DNA of 64,000 nucleotides, from positions 1 through 64,000 of the forward strand of contig CAZXCB010000001.1 in NCBI GenBank assembly GCA_964639075.1. The letters run 5' to 3'. This document shows positions 8,272 to 15,780 of the stretch, in pieces. Source of the stretch: JAENVU01 sp964639075. GTDB taxonomy: Bacteria > Actinomycetota > Acidimicrobiia > IMCC26256 > JAENVU01. Made by a program: the position numbers and the translations under genes. Below the pieces are notes generated by a model that made no database searches, was not told the origin of the DNA, and saw nothing but the letters and a program-made list of their open reading frames with translations. Numbering within the stretch: position 1 is the stretch's first letter; each line of letters opens with the position of its first letter.

Positions 8272-9004
8272 GCCCCGCGGCGTTGAGCGTCGCATGCACC
8301 ACGATCGGAGCGACGACGCTGCCGGAGCTGCGCCGGAGGAGACTGAACCCGACCCCGGCGAGCGCGGTGGTCCCCACGGTGACGGCCACCGCCCCGGCGC
8401 GGTGCGCGCGGCGATCGCCGACGCGCGCACCGGCGCTGGTGCGATCCAGCGATGCGCGCGCAGGTGGGACGTGCCACAGGCCGAAGACGAGCGCGCCGAC
8501 GGCCGTCGAGTACGTGACGGAGCCGTGCCGGCGGAGCCACGCCTCGTAGACGCCGCGGAAGAGCACCTCCTCGGCCAGTGCGGTCTCGACCGGGATCCGC
8601 ACTCCCGCCTCGAACGCGAGGTCGCGGGGGGCGAGCGTCTCGACGCGTCGGTCGTGCAGGAGCCGCCGACTCCGGTCCGAGCCGTAGGCGGCGGCGACGG
8701 CGCCGACGAGCGGTCCGGCGACCGCCGCGCCGACGAGCGCACCCCGGCGCACCGCTCCCGGGGAGATGCCCATCTCCGGCACGGTGAGCCCGGCCGCGGT
8801 CCCCGCGCCGACCGCGACCGCGGCCGCCGCGAGATTGAGACCGAGCCGATGGTGGCGGGCGCCCCGCCCGTGGACGGCGGCGTGATACCCGACCAGCACG
8901 AGCCCGACTCCGACGTCGGCCACCACGCCGGCCGCGCCGGGACGGGTGCCGCCACGCGCCCGACGACGGTGCCCCGGACCCGACGCGCCGGCGCCGGGCG
9001 TCAC
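8234..9004 (-). CDS. CPBP-family intramembrane glutamic endopeptidase
   Basis: 256 residues with about six hydrophobic segments. The three family motifs are present: EEVLFRG (EExxxR) near residue 146, FGLWH near residue 174 and HATLNAAG (HxxxN) near residue 238. CPBP (Abi/CAAX-like) proteases cleave within the membrane; substrates in bacteria are mostly unknown and include bacteriocin-immunity and regulatory roles. The start is a GTG whose TG is shared with the TGA stop of the SHOCT gene (9001-9004), so translation is probably coupled. It is the last gene of the minus-strand operon 10875-8234. The first ~25 residues are Gly/Arg-rich, so a later start is possible. Confidence 0.85.
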   Translation of the reverse strand: MTPGAGASGPGHRRRARGGTRPGAAGVVADVGVGLVLVGYHAAVHGRGARHHRLGLNLAAAAVAVGAGTAAGLTVPEMGISPGAVRRGALVGAAVAGPLVGAVAAAYGSDRSRRLLHDRRVETLAPRDLAFEAGVRIPVETALAEEVLFRGVYEAWLRRHGSVTYSTAVGALVFGLWHVPPARASLDRTSAGARVGDRRAHRAGAVAVTVGTTALAGVGFSLLRRSSGSVVAPIVVHATLNAAGLIGAWTVARRTS

Positions 9005-9303
9005 CCGAGCAGCTTGGCCTTCTGCGCCGCGAACTCCTCCTCGGTGAGGATGCCCTGGGCCTTCAGGTCGCCCAGCTTCTGCAGCTGAGCGAGCACGTCG
9101 TCCTCACCCGCGGCCGCCGGTGCCGCCTCCGGGGCGGGGGCCGGCGCGGTCTGCTGCTCGTACGCGGCTTCGCGCTGCGCGTAGATGTTCGCGTCGCGTT
9201 CGGCGTACTTCTCGGCCTGGCGCCGCTGGACGCGGCCGCTCACCGCGGTCGCCGTTCCGGCGACCACGGCGGTACGGGCTACTCCTCGCAGGAGTCCGGG
9301 CAT
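9001..9303 (-). CDS. SHOCT-domain protein
   Basis: 100 residues. A short N-terminal hydrophobic stretch (about residues 5-22) is followed by a charged, Ala/Pro-rich linker. The C-terminal ~30 residues have the SHOCT signature: LAQLQKLGDLKAQGILTEEE followed by FAAQKAKLLG. SHOCT modules are short oligomerisation segments found at the ends of many bacterial membrane or stress proteins. It follows DUF6325 by 43 bases and overlaps the CPBP protease start, a frequent actinobacterial grouping. It probably acts as a membrane-associated assembly partner for a neighbour, but the partner is not known. Confidence 0.9.
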   Translation of the reverse strand: MPGLLRGVARTAVVAGTATAVSGRVQRRQAEKYAERDANIYAQREAAYEQQTAPAPAPEAAPAAAGEDDVLAQLQKLGDLKAQGILTEEEFAAQKAKLLG

Positions 9304-9346
9304 GGTTGCGCTCCTCGTGGGTCGTCGGCCGAGCCGGCCGGGGATC

Positions 9347-9781
9347 TCAGGCTTCCAGGGCTTCGATCGCGTCCATGACGTCCTGGGCGGGTATGCGCGC
9401 CGAGGCGATCATCTCGCCGCCGGCGCGCCGGGCGGCGGCGACGAAGCCGGCTGCCCACGCGTTCTCGTACACGAGCAGGACGGCGGTGGTCCCCGGCGCC
9501 ATCGCGTCGGCGGCCAGCTGCATGTCCTCGTCGCCGAGCAGGCCCGACCGCGCCCCGGCGAAGGCCGTCAGGCCACCGATCTCGTCACCGTCCACGGTGT
9601 CGAGCTCGAGCCCGGAGAACGTGCCGTCGGCCTCCTTGCGCACCACCAGCACGTCCCAGAGGCGCACGATCCCCGCCTCGATCAGGTTCGCGATCTCGGT
9701 GGCCATCTCACCGGTGAACTTGTCGCCCGGGAACTCCATGAGCACGAAGTCGATGGGCCCGTGCACGTCCACGTTGGTCAT
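9347..9781 (-). CDS. DUF6325 family protein
   Basis: 144 residues, soluble, no signal peptide. The N-terminal block GPIDFVLMEFPGDKFTGE and the following helix with IANLIEAGIVRLWDVLVVRK are characteristic of this small actinobacterial family, which often sits beside SHOCT genes. The C-terminal half has an alternating beta-alpha pattern and a VLLVYENAWA core. The biochemical function is unknown. The position between a lipoprotein gene and the SHOCT gene in one operon suggests an envelope or stress role, but that is inference from neighbours only. Confidence 0.88.
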   Translation of the reverse strand: MTNVDVHGPIDFVLMEFPGDKFTGEMATEIANLIEAGIVRLWDVLVVRKEADGTFSGLELDTVDGDEIGGLTAFAGARSGLLGDEDMQLAADAMAPGTTAVLLVYENAWAAGFVAAARRAGGEMIASARIPAQDVMDAIEALEA

Positions 9782-9853
9782 CTGCGTTCCGCTTCTCGGT
9801 CGGGGGCGGCGTGCCGCCCGGTCGGTTGCCCGTCGAACACTAGGACACGCGTG

Positions 9854-10285
9854 TCAGTCGGAGCAGTTGGACAGGCCCTCGTCGAGGCCCTGGTAGAAGC
9901 GCTGGGTCCGACCCTGGGTGACCCGGATCGCCTGCTGGACGTTGCGTCGGATCGCGGCGATGTCCTGCTGGCGCAACACGTCGTTGTCGTTCTCGACGTG
10001 CTGGACGAGGTCCGACAGGTTCTCGTCGATGTCCCGGACGTCCTCGGACACCGGCCGTCCCGTCGTCTTCACGGCCTTGTCGGTCCACTTCTTCGCCTCC
10101 GCGAGCGCCGACTGGGCGTCGCTCGCGCTCGACGCGTCCTTGAGGTCGCAGATCGCGTCACCGGTCTTGCGACCGTCGCGCTCCACGCGGAACCCCGCGC
10201 ACCCGGCGGTGATCCCCACGACGACCGCGAGGCCGCACGCGGTCGCGGTCCACCGGCGGGCGCGCCCTGATCGGAGCCGACCCAT
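9854..10285 (-). CDS. Small predicted lipoprotein, function unknown
   Basis: 143 residues from the ATG at 10283-10285. A basic N-terminus, a hydrophobic segment and the lipobox ITAGC (Cys29) predict a lipid-anchored exported protein. The mature part is helical, with repeated heptad-like stretches (NLSDLVQHVENDNDVLRQQD region) suggesting a short coiled coil, and two further cysteines (Cys46 and Cys141). The start overlaps the stop of the HdeD-like gene by 4 bases (ATGA at 10284-10287), so the two are translationally coupled. I do not recognise the family. Confidence 0.75.
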   Translation of the reverse strand: MGRLRSGRARRWTATACGLAVVVGITAGCAGFRVERDGRKTGDAICDLKDASSASDAQSALAEAKKWTDKAVKTTGRPVSEDVRDIDENLSDLVQHVENDNDVLRQQDIAAIRRNVQQAIRVTQGRTQRFYQGLDEGLSNCSD

Positions 10286-10875
10286 CACCCCACCACCTTT
10301 CCGAGCTTCTTCACCTGGAAGGCCATCACGATCTGCGCGATCCCGCGGAACAGCGCGCCGAGGCCGACCCACAGGACGAGCAGATAGCCGGAGCGACCCG
10401 GGTAGCCGATGGCCCAGAACGCGACCAGGATCATGGCGATCCCGACGACGAGCTCGAGCCACCACAGCTCGACGTCGCGGTTCGAGAGCGCGGCGACGAC
10501 CTCGAACGTCCCCCGGATCAGCAGGAACCAGCTGATCAGGATCGCGAGCGCGCCGAACGTCCACTCCGGGTACGCGAACGCCGCGACCGCGCCGCCGAGG
10601 AACACGAGACCGAGCAGACCGTGCAGCCAGCGCCAGCCCGCCAGCACGACCGCGTGGAAGATCTCCTCGATCGAGGCGAGGATGAGCACGAAGCCCACCA
10701 GGAACGTGATCGTGTTGATCGACGTCTGGTCGAACTGCAGCACGAGCAGGCTCACGAAGATCCACAGGAGGCCCGTGACGAGGAAGATCCACCACGCCTT
10801 GCTGATGCCGCGGAGGTCGGCTCGGACCTCCGCGTCGGTCACGTCGACCGACAGGTACGTCATCTCCACTGTCAC
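10285..10875 (-). CDS. HdeD/DUF308-type multi-spanning membrane protein
   Basis: 196 residues from a GTG at 10873-10875 just after a GGGGAG ribosome binding site; the open frame extends upstream but is Arg/Pro-rich and unlikely to be coding. A GTG at 10869 or the ATG at 10863 are alternative starts. About six membrane segments form two three-helix repeats as in HdeD, which in enterobacteria is linked to acid resistance. It is the promoter-proximal gene of the operon with the lipoprotein, DUF6325, SHOCT and CPBP genes. Its role here is probably envelope stress, without direct evidence. Confidence 0.82.
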   Translation of the reverse strand: MTVEMTYLSVDVTDAEVRADLRGISKAWWIFLVTGLLWIFVSLLVLQFDQTSINTITFLVGFVLILASIEEIFHAVVLAGWRWLHGLLGLVFLGGAVAAFAYPEWTFGALAILISWFLLIRGTFEVVAALSNRDVELWWLELVVGIAMILVAFWAIGYPGRSGYLLVLWVGLGALFRGIAQIVMAFQVKKLGKVVG

Positions 10876-10983
10876 GTCGCTCCCCTTCCGTCGTCCCGGC
10901 TCGCGGCCGTCTTTGTACCAGCCCGGCGGGGACCGCGCCGCGATGACCACGCGCCGGCCGGGGCCGGGTCGCACGGGTCCGCC

Positions 10984-11895
10984 TCAGCGCGTGATCTGGG
11001 TGCCGCTGCGGCCCGAGAACACCGCGCCGCAGTCGTCGACCGAGCCGATCGCCGCGGTGCCACCCGTCGCCACGACGAAGCGACACGCGGCGACGACCTT
11101 GGGTCCCATCGAGCCGGGCGGGTACCGGTGCGCGGCGAGCTCCGCGGCGGTGGCGTCGGCGACCGGGCGTGCCCCCGGGCGGCCGAAGCCCTCCATCACG
11201 GCCTCGACGTCGGTGAGCAGGAGCAGCCGGTCGGCGCGCAGCCCGATGCCGAGCAGCGCGCTCGTGTGGTCCTTGTCCACCACCGCCTCGACCCCGGTGC
11301 GCACCCCGGCGTCGTCGAGCACGATCGGGATTCCACCACCCCCCGCGCACACGACCACGACCCCGGCGTCGACGAGCACCTCGATCGCGCGCAGCTCGAG
11401 CACGCGCCGTGGCAAGGGTGACGGCACGACGCGGCGCGCCCGGGCTGCGCCCGACGGGTCCGGATCCACCGCGACGAACGTCCACCCGCGGGCGGCCGCC
11501 AGCGCGTCCGCGGCGCTCGTCGACACGGGCGGACCGACGGGCTTCTCCGGAGCCGCGAACGCGGTGTCGCTCGCATCGACCTCGACCTGGGTGAGCACCG
11601 CGGCGACGTCCCGCGGCCCGAGCGCGGAACCGAGCTCGCGCGCCAGCGCGTAGCCCAGCAGACCCTCGGTCTGTGCGTCGAGCACGTCGAGCGTCGTCGC
11701 CGGATCGCTTCGATCGGCGCCGCTGGTCGCGAGCAGGCCCACCTGCGGACCGTTGCCGTGGGTGACCACGACGTCGTGCCTCGCGGCGATCCGCGCGATC
11801 GCACGCCCCACCGACCGCAGGCGGTCCGGGTCGGGCGCGATCCGGTTCCCGTCGCCGGCCAGTGCATTCCCGCCCACGGCGACCACGACTCGCAC
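10984..11895 (-). CDS. arcC: Carbamate kinase
   Basis: 303 residues, the usual length, from a GTG at 11893-11895. Amino-acid-kinase-fold landmarks are in order: VAVGGNAL at residues 5-12, THGNGPQVG at 45-53, VVCAGGGGIP at about 181-190 and VVDKDHTSALL at about 205-215. The enzyme converts carbamoyl phosphate and ADP to ATP, ammonia and CO2, the energy-yielding last step of arginine-deiminase, agmatine or purine/hydantoin breakdown. No arginine deiminase or carbamoyltransferase gene is in the window. The divergent neighbour is a cyclic-2,3-diphosphoglycerate-synthetase-like gene 114 bases away. Confidence 0.93.
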   Translation of the reverse strand: MRVVVAVGGNALAGDGNRIAPDPDRLRSVGRAIARIAARHDVVVTHGNGPQVGLLATSGADRSDPATTLDVLDAQTEGLLGYALARELGSALGPRDVAAVLTQVEVDASDTAFAAPEKPVGPPVSTSAADALAAARGWTFVAVDPDPSGAARARRVVPSPLPRRVLELRAIEVLVDAGVVVVCAGGGGIPIVLDDAGVRTGVEAVVDKDHTSALLGIGLRADRLLLLTDVEAVMEGFGRPGARPVADATAAELAAHRYPPGSMGPKVVAACRFVVATGGTAAIGSVDDCGAVFSGRSGTQITR

Positions 11896-12009
11896 CCCGG
11901 GATGATCGACGCGAGACCGGTGCGCGCACAACCGCCGCGAGACCTCCGGTCCTCGGCCCGGACGGTCCGGCCTGCGAGCATCGGGGCCGGAGCATCCGGG
12001 AGGGTCCAC

Positions 12010-13350
12010 GTGCGGACGATCGTGATCATGGGCGCCGGCGGCCGCGACTTCCACGTCTTCAACACCGTGTTCCGGTCCGATCCGGGCCGGCGGGTCGTCG
12101 CCTTCACCGCCGCCCAGATCCCCGGCATCGCGGACCGGCGCTACCCGGCCTCGCTCGCCGGACCGCGGTACCCGGACGGCATCCCGATCGTCGCCGAGTC
12201 CGAGCTCGACCGCGTCGTGCGGGAGCACGAGGTCGACGAGGTCGTCCTCGCGTACAGCGACCTGGCGTACGACACGGTGATGCACCTCGCGGCGCAGGTG
12301 CTCGCGACGGGAGCCGACTTCCGGCTCGTCGGCCCGCGTGCGTCGATGCTGTGCTCGACGCGACCCGTCGTGGCGGTGTGCGCGACCCGCACCGGGAGCG
12401 GCAAGAGCCAGACCAGCCGGCGCATCGGACAGCTGCTGCGCGCGGCCGGGCTGCGCATCGCGCTCGTCCGCCATCCGATGCCCTACGGCGACCTCGAGGC
12501 GATGCGGCTCCAGCGGTTCACGTCCCTCGCCGAGATCGACGCGTCGCACCCGACGATCGAGGAGCGCGAGGAGTACGAAGAGCCCGTCCGGCTCGGCATG
12601 ACGGTCTACGCCGGCGTCGACTACGAGGCGATCCTGCGCCGGGCCGAGCAGGATGCCGACGTCATCGTGTGGGACGGCGGCAACAACGACTTCCCGTTCT
12701 TCGCTCCCGACCTGTTCGTGACCGTTGCCGATGCGCTCCGGCCGGGTCATGAGCTCCGCTACTTCCCGGGCGAGGTCAACGTGCGTCTCGCCGACGTCGT
12801 CGTGGTGAACAAGGTCGACCGGGCGGCGCCGGCGGCGGTCGAGGAGGTCGTCGCGAACGTGCGGGCGCTCAACCCCACCGCGACGATCGTGCGCGCCGCG
12901 TCACCCGTCCGGCTCGATCCGGGACCGTCGCTCCGCGGCCGGCGGGCACTCGTCGTCGAGGACGGGCCGACCATCACCCACGGCGGCATGGCGTACGGAG
13001 CCGGGCTGGTCGCCGCGGAGGCCGAGGGCGCGATCGTGGTCGATCCGCGGCCGCACGCGACCGGTTCGATCGCCCAGACCTACGCCCGCTACCCCCACAT
13101 CGGCGCGGTGCTCCCGGCCATGGGATACGGCGACGCGCAGACCCGCGACCTCGCGGCGACCATCGCCGCCGCCATCGCCGCGACCGGGTGCGACGTCGTG
13201 ATCAGCGGGACCCCCGTCGAGCTGGCGCACGTGGTGCCGATCGACGTGCCGGTCCGCCGGGCGCGCTACGAGCTCGCCGAGGTCGGCACGCCGGACCTGG
13301 CGAGTCTGCTGGCGCCGTTCGTCGAGGAATGGTCGACCGGTCGCGGTTGA
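12010..13350 (+). CDS. Cyclic 2,3-diphosphoglycerate synthetase-like P-loop protein (COG2403 type)
   Basis: 446 residues from the GTG at 12010. The N-terminal ~110 residues form a Rossmann-like domain starting TIVIMGAGGRDFHVFNTVF. A P-loop, RTGSGKS at about residues 127-133, begins a nucleotide-binding domain, with a DGGNNDFPFF block near residue 220 and VVVNKVDR near residue 262 (NKxD, a guanine-specificity-like motif). This arrangement matches the large family containing archaeal cyclic 2,3-diphosphoglycerate synthetase. Bacterial members are common but their product is not established. Divergence from carbamate kinase suggests a link to carbamoyl-phosphate-yielding nitrogen catabolism. Confidence 0.85.
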   Translation: MRTIVIMGAGGRDFHVFNTVFRSDPGRRVVAFTAAQIPGIADRRYPASLAGPRYPDGIPIVAESELDRVVREHEVDEVVLAYSDLAYDTVMHLAAQVLATGADFRLVGPRASMLCSTRPVVAVCATRTGSGKSQTSRRIGQLLRAAGLRIALVRHPMPYGDLEAMRLQRFTSLAEIDASHPTIEEREEYEEPVRLGMTVYAGVDYEAILRRAEQDADVIVWDGGNNDFPFFAPDLFVTVADALRPGHELRYFPGEVNVRLADVVVVNKVDRAAPAAVEEVVANVRALNPTATIVRAASPVRLDPGPSLRGRRALVVEDGPTITHGGMAYGAGLVAAEAEGAIVVDPRPHATGSIAQTYARYPHIGAVLPAMGYGDAQTRDLAATIAAAIAATGCDVVISGTPVELAHVVPIDVPVRRARYELAEVGTPDLASLLAPFVEEWSTGRG

Positions 13351-13389
13351 ACGACGAGACTCGATGATCGGCCCGGACGAGGGAACGGC

Positions 13390-15051
13390 GTGAGACGCAG
13401 GTCCAGACGGGGTATCCGCCGCGCGCTCGACGTGCGGGACTACCGGCTGCTCCTCGCGGCGTCGACGGCCTCCCAGACCGGCGACTGGCTCTACAACGTC
13501 GCGCTCGTGGCGTGGGCGTACGAGGTCACCCGCTCCGCCGGCTGGGTCGCGGTCATCACGATCGTCCGGCTCGCGCCGTACCCGGTCTTCGGCCCCCTCG
13601 GCGGGCTGCTCGCCGACACGTTCGACCGCCGCCGGGTGCTCATCGTCTCCGACGTGCTGCGCGGTGGACTCGTCGCCGCGCTCGCGGTGGTCGCCGCATC
13701 CGACGGTCCGGTGGGCCTCGCCGTCGCGCTCGCCGGGGCCGCCGCGGTCGCGGGCACCGCGTACCGCTCGGCCGTGGTCGGCATGCTGCCCGACATCGTC
13801 GGGGAACGCAGCCTCGCGGCGGCGAACGCGCTCGAGAGCATGGTCGAGAGCGTCACCGTCGTGGTCGGCCCCATGGTCGGCGTCGCCCTGCTCGTCGCCG
13901 GGAGCCCTGCTCTCGCCTTCGCGGTGAACGCGGTGACCTTCTTCGCCTCCGCCATCGGGGCGGTCGCGATGCGGACGCGCAGCCGCGGCTCCGCCGCGGA
14001 CCAGGCGGCGGACGCACACTGGATCGGCCGGCTCGGCCGCGGCTTCCACGAGCTCGCGTCCGCGCGCGACGCCCGCGTGGTCGCAGCCTTCCTGCTCGGC
14101 ACGTCGTTCGTCTACGGCGCACAGTCCGTGATGCTCGTGCTCATCGCGAGCGAACACCTGCGCGCCGGTCCGGACGGAGTCGGCGTCCTCTACGCGGCGC
14201 TCGGCGTCGGGGGCCTGCTCGGCGCGGTCGGGGTCACGCCTCTGGCCCGCTCGCCGAGGGTCGGCGCGGCCATGCTCGTCGCATTGGCGGTGAACGCCGT
14301 GCCGATGGCCGCAGTCGTCGGGACCCGCGACGCGGCCAGCGCGTTCGCGCTGGTGCTCGTGAGCGGCATCGGGATGGTCGTGGTCAGCGTCTTGAGCCTC
14401 ACCCAGCTCCAACGCTCCTTGCCCGGATCCGTCCTCGGCCGCGTCTGGGGCGCGCTCGACGCCCTGACCGTGCTCGTGATGATCGTCGGCTCGCTGGTGG
14501 TAGGGCCGACGGTCGCCACGATCGGTCGGGACGGTGCGTTCGTGGCGCTCATGGTCGCGGTGCCGACACTGGGACTCGCCGGTCTCGGCCGGCTGCTCCA
14601 CGCCGACCGCGAAGCGGTCGCGCTGCTCGCCCGCATCGGCGGGATCCTCGCACTGCTCGAGCAGCTGCCGATCTTCGAGCACGCCGACCGTTCGGTCCTC
14701 GAACGCCTCGCCCTCTCGGCCACCGTCACCGAGCTCCCGATCGGTGCCGATGCCATCGTCCAGGGCGAGCCCGCGACCCACTTCTTCGTGATCCAGCACG
14801 GGCGCCTCGACGTCCTTCGCACCGACGGCGCCCTCACCCGCAAGATCGCCGTGCTCGGTGCAGGCGACTGGTTCGGCGAGATCGGCCTCCTCCACGACGT
14901 GCCACGCAACGCGACCGTCCGGGCCCGATGGCCGTCGGTCGTCTGGACCATCGAGGGGGCCGAGCTGCTCGACGCCGTGAGCGCGGCGCCGACGGTGTCG
15001 GCACGGTTGCTGGAGGGGGTGGCGACCCGCCTCGGCGCGGCCGAGCACTGA
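13390..15051 (+). CDS. MFS transporter fused to a C-terminal cyclic-nucleotide-binding domain
   Basis: 553 residues from a GTG at 13390. Residues about 15-410 are a major-facilitator carrier of the enterobactin-exporter/MFS_3 type (TGDWLYNVALVAWAYE near the N-terminus, DRRRVLIVSD after helix 2). After a linker, residues about 425-550 form a cNMP-binding (Crp-like) domain: LPIFEHADRSVLERLALSA, then the beta-barrel with a GDWFGEIGLLHDVPRNATVRA phosphate-binding cassette (GEIGLL...RNATVRA). The fusion suggests that transport is gated by cAMP, cGMP or another nucleotide, or that the domain serves as a structural sensor. The substrate is unknown. It stands 39 bases downstream of the P-loop gene on the same strand. 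Confidence 0.88.
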   Translation: MRRRSRRGIRRALDVRDYRLLLAASTASQTGDWLYNVALVAWAYEVTRSAGWVAVITIVRLAPYPVFGPLGGLLADTFDRRRVLIVSDVLRGGLVAALAVVAASDGPVGLAVALAGAAAVAGTAYRSAVVGMLPDIVGERSLAAANALESMVESVTVVVGPMVGVALLVAGSPALAFAVNAVTFFASAIGAVAMRTRSRGSAADQAADAHWIGRLGRGFHELASARDARVVAAFLLGTSFVYGAQSVMLVLIASEHLRAGPDGVGVLYAALGVGGLLGAVGVTPLARSPRVGAAMLVALAVNAVPMAAVVGTRDAASAFALVLVSGIGMVVVSVLSLTQLQRSLPGSVLGRVWGALDALTVLVMIVGSLVVGPTVATIGRDGAFVALMVAVPTLGLAGLGRLLHADREAVALLARIGGILALLEQLPIFEHADRSVLERLALSATVTELPIGADAIVQGEPATHFFVIQHGRLDVLRTDGALTRKIAVLGAGDWFGEIGLLHDVPRNATVRARWPSVVWTIEGAELLDAVSAAPTVSARLLEGVATRLGAAEH

Positions 15052-15061
15052 TCCGCCGCGC

Positions 15062-15670
15062 TCAGCTCGACGCGACCTGCGGCTCGGGACGGGCGAGCCA
15101 GATGCTCGCGACGAAGAAGCAGGCTCCGCCGAGGAAGGTCCCGGCGTTGGCCCAGCGGGTGTTGAGCAGGTCGCCGGTGGTGGGCAGCACGAACGCGCCG
15201 ATCGCGGAGACGCCGAAGAAGATCGACCCCAGCAGGTTCAGGACCGCCATGCCGCGGTCACGACGCGTCGCCGCGACGATCCACACCGCGATCACGCCGA
15301 TTCCGCTGGAGACGAGGAACAGGATCGATCCCACCGCGTCCGGCGACCAGACGAGCCGACGCTCCTGGGTGGCCGTGAGCCCCTGGACGATGGCGGCGAA
15401 CGTCGACACGTTGAACGCGAACGTGCCGATCCACTGCGTGACCGCGCTCCACCAGCCGAGTCGGCCCGGGTCGCGGGAGAAGAGGGGTGGGCCGCTCACC
15501 CGCGACGCCCGCTCCTGGAGGGTGGCGGCACTGGTGAAGAAGATGGACCCGACGAAGAACGTCGCGGCCGTGACCGTGACGTCGACGTGCTCGTAGTACG
15601 GCGGGAACGACCCGAGCATGAAGCAGAACGACCCGATCGTGAACAAGACCCCCATGCGCACGGTGCTCAT
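15062..15670 (-). CDS. YrhK-domain-like integral membrane protein
   Basis: 202 residues with about six membrane segments. Two copies of a YrhK-like motif are visible, each a glycine-rich helix pair: residues about 8-45 (GSFCFMLGSFPPYYEH...FVGSIFFTSAA) and about 145-190 (LGSIFFGVSAIGAFVLP...GGACFFVASIWL). The loop between helix pairs is long and charged. The function is unknown. It is convergent with the MFS-cNMP fusion with 10 bases between stops, and divergent from the DHA2 transporter at 15781. Confidence 0.75.
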   Translation of the reverse strand: MSTVRMGVLFTIGSFCFMLGSFPPYYEHVDVTVTAATFFVGSIFFTSAATLQERASRVSGPPLFSRDPGRLGWWSAVTQWIGTFAFNVSTFAAIVQGLTATQERRLVWSPDAVGSILFLVSSGIGVIAVWIVAATRRDRGMAVLNLLGSIFFGVSAIGAFVLPTTGDLLNTRWANAGTFLGGACFFVASIWLARPEPQVASS

Positions 15671-15780
15671 GCCGCTGTCCCACCTCCCTCGGCCTCCGGG
15701 GCTCCGAGGCTATTGAACCCTCCGGGAGACGGTCGACGACAGGCACGCACGGCCGGTTCGGGATGCGTACGATCCGCCGG

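Noticed and set aside
13491..15048. Long minus-strand open frames opposite the MFS-cNMP gene
   Set aside because: Composition is that of a shadow frame (Arg/Ala/Thr-rich low complexity), and the plus-strand protein has clear family motifs.
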